DNA from: Sequoia sempervirens
Lineage: Eukaryota > Streptophyta > Pinopsida > Cupressales > Cupressaceae
Assembly (NCBI GenBank): GCA_007258455.2
Contig: VDFB02252616.1
Coordinates: 122,345,394 to 122,409,393, forward strand
Direction: 5' to 3'
DNA: 64,000 nucleotides
The translations under genes were made by a program, and so were the position numbers. The stretch's first letter is position 1. Each line of letters starts with the position of its first letter. Shown in pieces: positions 59,062 through 64,000 of the stretch. The notes beneath the pieces were generated by a model that was not told the DNA's origin, made no database searches, and saw only the letters and a program-made list of their open reading frames with translations.

Positions 59062-62000
59062 AAAGGTTGTATAGCAACAAGTTAAAGTAAATGATCAGAT
59101 ATTGTGTAGGTACACCTAATATGCATGTACCAGAGAGGATGTTCCATCATTTTGGTATTGGTGATCATAATAGATTTCTCTAAGGAAATTGAAAAGGCCC
59201 TCCAATTTAGTGCTACTCTTTTGGAATGAGGTAAGTGTCTCCTAAATTTGTTCAATGTACACATCTTCTATTGAGGGTGATGTTTGGAAAATGTCCTTGA
59301 ATTTATGGAAAATGTTTTTGTAGTTGTTTAGTGATATCATGTGCAACATCAATTCCAATGTTGTCTAGTCCATTGGTAGATGCATGAGACTCTACCACCA
59401 TGGGTTGGGAAACTACAGGGACATAGGCTATGTGCATAGTATTCAGTGTATTATCCATCTCCTAGGATGAGTTAGGTAAAATATTATATAAGTATTAAAT
59501 TATAATGAACAAGAAAAAAAATAACTTGAAAGTAAATACAATTTACCATAAAAGCTATGGAAATACAAATAACATTATAAAAAAGTTAACAACATAGATG
59601 CAAATAATATTACATCACTTAGTTTGACATGAACATGCTAAAGAATCACATAAAAAGTAAACGTGCCTACTACCAAAATTTAGAAAAAAAAATGTTGATA
59701 AATAGATTATAATATTTATTGGAATTTGCAAGTGTATATTCCAATCTTGGAGTGAATTTAAACAACCAAAGGAAAATGGTACATGTGTCACATTTCTTGA
59801 CATGGCCTAAGTTTTCAGAGAACACCCAAGAGTGTGGAAGATCAAGTAGAGAAGGATATGGTATATTTTATTTGCATATATTTGTATAATACCTAAGACC
59901 AATCGATAAGCCATTTAGGTGATAGTGAGAAGCATAGTAAGTGTAAAATTTTATACCTTTATTGGAATGGTAACCCCAAAGGATTGACAAATTGGATTGT
60001 CAAATGTGCCTATTTGTTTGCAATTCAACAAATGAAAGATAATATAATACAAGTTTTACAAGCACATTTCCCTATTTCATTTTTTTTTTTTTGGAGGGAT
60101 GATGCCTTAAAGATTAATGATGTGGTTCACTATAAATTGTTGTACATAGATGAAAAGAGAGAAATTATAATGACGCTAGTTGGACTAGTCTTAGAGTTAT
60201 ATTTTAATATCATAGTGTTTGAACGTTGATATAAAGGTACAAATCTAGAACAACCATTGCCCTATTGCATTTTTTTTTTATATGGACAATGCCCTAAAGA
60301 TGAATGATGTGGTTCACTATAAACTTCGAACAACTTAAATATTTTATTCCACTATAATCTTTGAAGAGGTGAGAAAATTGTGAAAGCTACTGAAAAGTGA
60401 TATTCGTATAGATAATATTGGGTGTAGAGCATTCACTTTGTTTTGGCATCATAAAAATTGCTTTGAAATTCATGTAAACACTTAGAGATCTTTGAAAAAG
60501 AAGGAAAATTGTAAACCCTTACAGGACTAGAATTAGCTCACCTCTAATAGGTAATTTCTTCAATTAAATCATATTATTTCTATTCTTATTTTTTGTATTA
60601 AGGATTTGCTTTTATTGTTTGTGTTCTTTGTTTGATTTGGTCATCACATAGAATGGCTCTTCTCCTTACTTTGGTGCCCATGTGGCATGTGTAGCCAATA
60701 GAATTAAAAAATTCCCAATTCACAATCAATGTATGCACCTATCATTTTCTTGATAATGATGGAAATAACACACTTCATGGTTGTTTATATTTTGTTTTAT
60801 GTGAGTTTTGTTGGAGAAAAAAATTGTTAGGATAAATGATTTTTTTTTTTAATAATCTTTGTGGTATTTCACAAGAGGAATTAGGGGCTTTGACAAGGTG
60901 CTATGGACTTGCAAAGAAAAGAAATGGGGAAATATACATCTATTTAGTTCACCTACCCTAGCTATGATGGAGAAAAAGGTAAAACAAACTTAAAAAGCAT
61001 AGATTAGAACCTTAATAATAAGGTGGGGGCTCTAAAATATTCAACTTTATGATGTATATGTGAAAGAACAAAATCTTAGGAAAGACTTGTAAAATGTTTG
61101 TTTGAAGAGGAGGAAGGTAAATTGTTTGAAAAAATTCCCCAAGAAAATTCCCATGTTCATGAGGCATCTATATAGAAAAACAAATGAAATGATAAATAGA
61201 AAAGGTTGCGCATGGAATTGGATATGGTAAATTTCCAAATATAAAGGTTTTACAGATGTTGGAAGGCTTACGCTTGGCACAAGCTAAGTGAAACATTTGA
61301 TTAGATATTTAATGCCACAAACTAGGATATGCAACATGCCAAAAATGTGTGGGTTAAAGCAATAAATAGAGGGAAAATATATGTGGGGAACTTTGTATAA
61401 AAAAATTGCAATAAACAGGTCATTGTTGCGTGGGTTTTAGCATGGAAATTTTTCAAAAAACAAAGAGGTTGCAATGATGTGAAAATTGATGGGCCTGCAA
61501 CATGTTGATTATGTGTTTATTATAATACTCAATATAGTTTTTGTTGATTTTATTGTTTCTGAAGTTGGATTGATTTTAGCTTGACAGAATTAACAAAAAC
61601 AAAAAAAGGATCCTTTTGAAAATATAATTAATTGGAAAGTAGCACGGGAAAAGCCTACACTTTCTTTTTTATCTTTCATTTTTGGTAATGAAATAAAATA
61701 TCAATTGCACAAGAGGGTAACATGTCACTAGAAAAACGTCATTGTGATTTCATATAGAGAAGCATTTTGTTCTTTTAGAACATCCATTTTTTTAATTTCT
61801 AGAAGCTCTTCCTATAATCTTGTTCTTATTTATGTCACCCCCAAAAGAGGGAAAAAATTAATTGAATTTGAGCTATATAAATTCAATACCCTAATGTCTT
61901 TAAAAACTTGACTTATTTCTAAAGCAAAAAGATAAAAACTACCAACTGTTCAAACTATGAAAACAATGTTTATAGGAATGATTTACAGTACCTTTGTTGT

Positions 62001-64000
62001 TTCTTGTAGGTTGTATGCCTTATGATAAGATTAGAAACCTATTAAACTATGATCTTTCTAAAGCTGAGAAAGTGGAGAGCAATATTACAAAGATTGACCC
62101 AGGAAGAGATAACAAAAGAGTTAATTTAGGGTTAAAACAAAAAGAAATTTTTAGGCGTACGTGTAGAGGCTGAGAGAAATTGACCTGGGCATGTACAAGA
62201 TGAAGCCATGGAAAATGAATTACCTCAAGATTTTGTAGAAATGCTCTCAAGGATTTGTTTCTATCAACAATTTAAATGCATGAACAAGGTAGATATTTTT
62301 GACACTAACTCCCATCCACAAGTAAATCCATGAAGAAGGAAGAAGGCGGTGAACGAGAGAAAATGTAATGCAGAGGGTACACAACTCCCATCCATACTAA
62401 ATCCATGAATGAATTTGACACCAACTCCCATCCATGGGAAAACTCATGAAGAAGGCAGAAGGTGGTGAATGAGAGTAAATGCCATGTAGAGGGAACACAA
62501 CTCCCATCCACAGCAAATGCATGAATGAATGATCAAGATGTATTCGATGGTCTTGCATCCTTTCTCCTGCAATAATAACCATGGATAGATAAAACAAAGC
62601 TAGAAAACTTTATTGAGGGGATGGAGATGAATTAAATGCAAGTGGAATTGATTGTCTACAAATTTTTACTATGCTGACCTACTTGCCTCTGATCATCAGT
62701 TACCAAAAAATGAACTACCTTACAATGTCGCGCCTCTGTGTTTTTTAGATGATGATGGAAAAAAATAGCTTTCGAAGCTCAAATAATGACACACATTCAG
62801 CCTAACAAAAGATTAATTTTCTAAGATCAAAACTACTTTAAAAATATGACAATAAAGACCACCATTATTTAATAATAAATAAAGGGTATGTGTAGGATTG
62901 TGAGGCCCAACCCTATCTATAGATTTTGTCACACCTTGATAAGTTTAAATTGATGATTTAACCTAATTCCATGTTTAATATTTTGATTTTAGTATTAACT
63001 ATTGTAAATGATTATTGTGAGAAATTCTCTTCATTAAATGAAAATGAGAGAACTGTTAGGAATGAATGTGAGAAGATAATATTTAGATTCTTGAACAAGT
63101 ATCAGATGAAGAATACACTTAGATCGATATGAGCTAAGAAATTTTGTGTATCTAATATTAGTTTGAATCTCGCTAATAAGTTTCATGTTACTTGGGAAAT
63201 GATAATAGGTAGGAATAAAGTAGGACTTTGGAAGATCAGGGAGAAGTTTCCAGAAGGATCACTAGCCAAGAATCATCAAGGTAAATTTAAAAGATGACTC
63301 TAATCAATTAGAGGTATACCTAAGGAAGGGTAATTTGAGGAAAAATTATATAAATTAGATATCAAGTTGAATGATAAATTTTATTACAGGAAGGAGTGTC
63401 CAAGAGTAAATTTAGTAGTGTAAATAAAGTATTTAGCTAAGGTTAGGTTTCCATTATTATTTAATGAATGCTCAAAGTTTCCATCTTTTATAGGGAAAGG
63501 AAATGAATATATATGTGTACTATGATTTACTAACTATTGAATTGATCTTATTGATATTTTGAACAGGTATTTATTATATTTCTAACCTAACATGTATTTG
63601 GAAAAATGCATATGAGAGTAATGCCAAGGGTAAAAGGGAGAACAATCTACACCCAAGTCAAATATCTATCTTTTGAAATTTTGATTTTTGACCCTATGAC
63701 TTGGGAGGTAATTAGGGTTTTGTTTATGTTGTAATTGAGTGGAGGGTTTTAATGATTGGTGGCTTAGTGTAGGTACTTTTTGGATCCTTATGGATTATAC
63801 TCATGTGGTTAAGAGTGTAAGATCTATTAGGGTTTTCAAATCCTTAGTTAGGTCTTGAATTTCGAATTGGCCTTTAAAGTTGTCTTTTTAGGGTGTTGTA
63901 TGGTCAATTTCTTTGATATTAGTGCAAAAATAGACCCCTAAGGCCTATACCTATGGAAGGGGGACCTTTTGGACATGTGACTTTGTCCTTAGGGCATGAT
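59062..64000. repeat. Second, almost identical copy of 46987-51920
   Basis: It begins directly after the gap at the base equivalent to 46987 and runs to the window end, in the same orientation (offset 12075, then 12080 after a 5-bp insertion). Three substitutions in 4.9 kb were noticed, all in the last ~750 bp. The content is the same unrecognised AT-rich DNA, including the ~116-bp repeat at 62301-62535. Confidence 0.95.

Noticed and set aside
58880..59090. Open frames crossing the gap
   Set aside because: They run through 100 Ns and are artefacts.

Overview
The window looks like a repeat-dominated nuclear segment from a land plant with a large, AT-rich genome. A gymnosperm or other large-genome plant is likely, but nothing in the sequence proves it. 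Plant-type evidence includes a Ty1/copia element with the primer-binding site TGGTATCAGAGC, a Helitron carrying an RPA70-like gene, a LINE reverse transcriptase, and telo-box motifs. I see no intact protein-coding gene. Every recognisable coding region is a decayed transposon gene. One weak candidate for the 5' end of a host gene lies near 54.87-55.15 kb on the minus strand. Many of the listed open frames begin at TTG or GTG, or lie inside tandem repeats, and I do not treat them as genes.

Layout. 1-6906: related, diverged LTR-like segments in minus orientation (promoter-like TATAAATA boxes on the minus strand), with short tandem repeats and a strikingly recurrent hairpin motif. They are interrupted at 1193-2189 by a ~1 kb inverted-repeat transposon. 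6907-8008: non-coding, ending in a copia-type primer-binding site and part of a minus-strand LTR. 8009-32331: one 24.3-kb inserted unit, a 135-bp leader followed by 43 tandem monomers (modal length 574 bp). It starts TGATG, ends CATCA and is flanked by the direct repeat CTAAG. 32332-33330: remainder of the interrupted LTR, then a Helitron Rep fragment. 34028-34788: LINE RT remnant. 34789-41945: a copia element with both LTRs. Its 5' LTR carries a second copy of the ~1 kb inverted-repeat transposon, and its gag carries a single-monomer (709 bp) relative of the big array with its own direct repeat AAAGA. 41946-46266: minus-strand Helitron remnant with Rep/helicase N-terminal region and an RPA70-like gene. 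46267-58961: AT-rich, largely unrecognised DNA ending in a short minisatellite within a possible LTR. 58962-59061: a 100-N gap. 59062-64000: a nearly exact second copy of 46987-51920.

Main result. The satellite-like array is not free-standing. Both its ends coincide with the ends of a transposed unit (TG...CA, 5-bp target duplication), and a one-monomer version of the same unit sits 5 kb away with a different target duplication. The window therefore shows a mobile element, most simply an LTR, whose body is a tandem-repeat array with copy number 1 in one insertion and 43 in another. Inside the array I can also read a higher-order repeat of about nine monomer types. The elements are nested: Helitron and LINE debris, then copia, then the inverted-repeat transposon and the single-monomer unit inside the copia.
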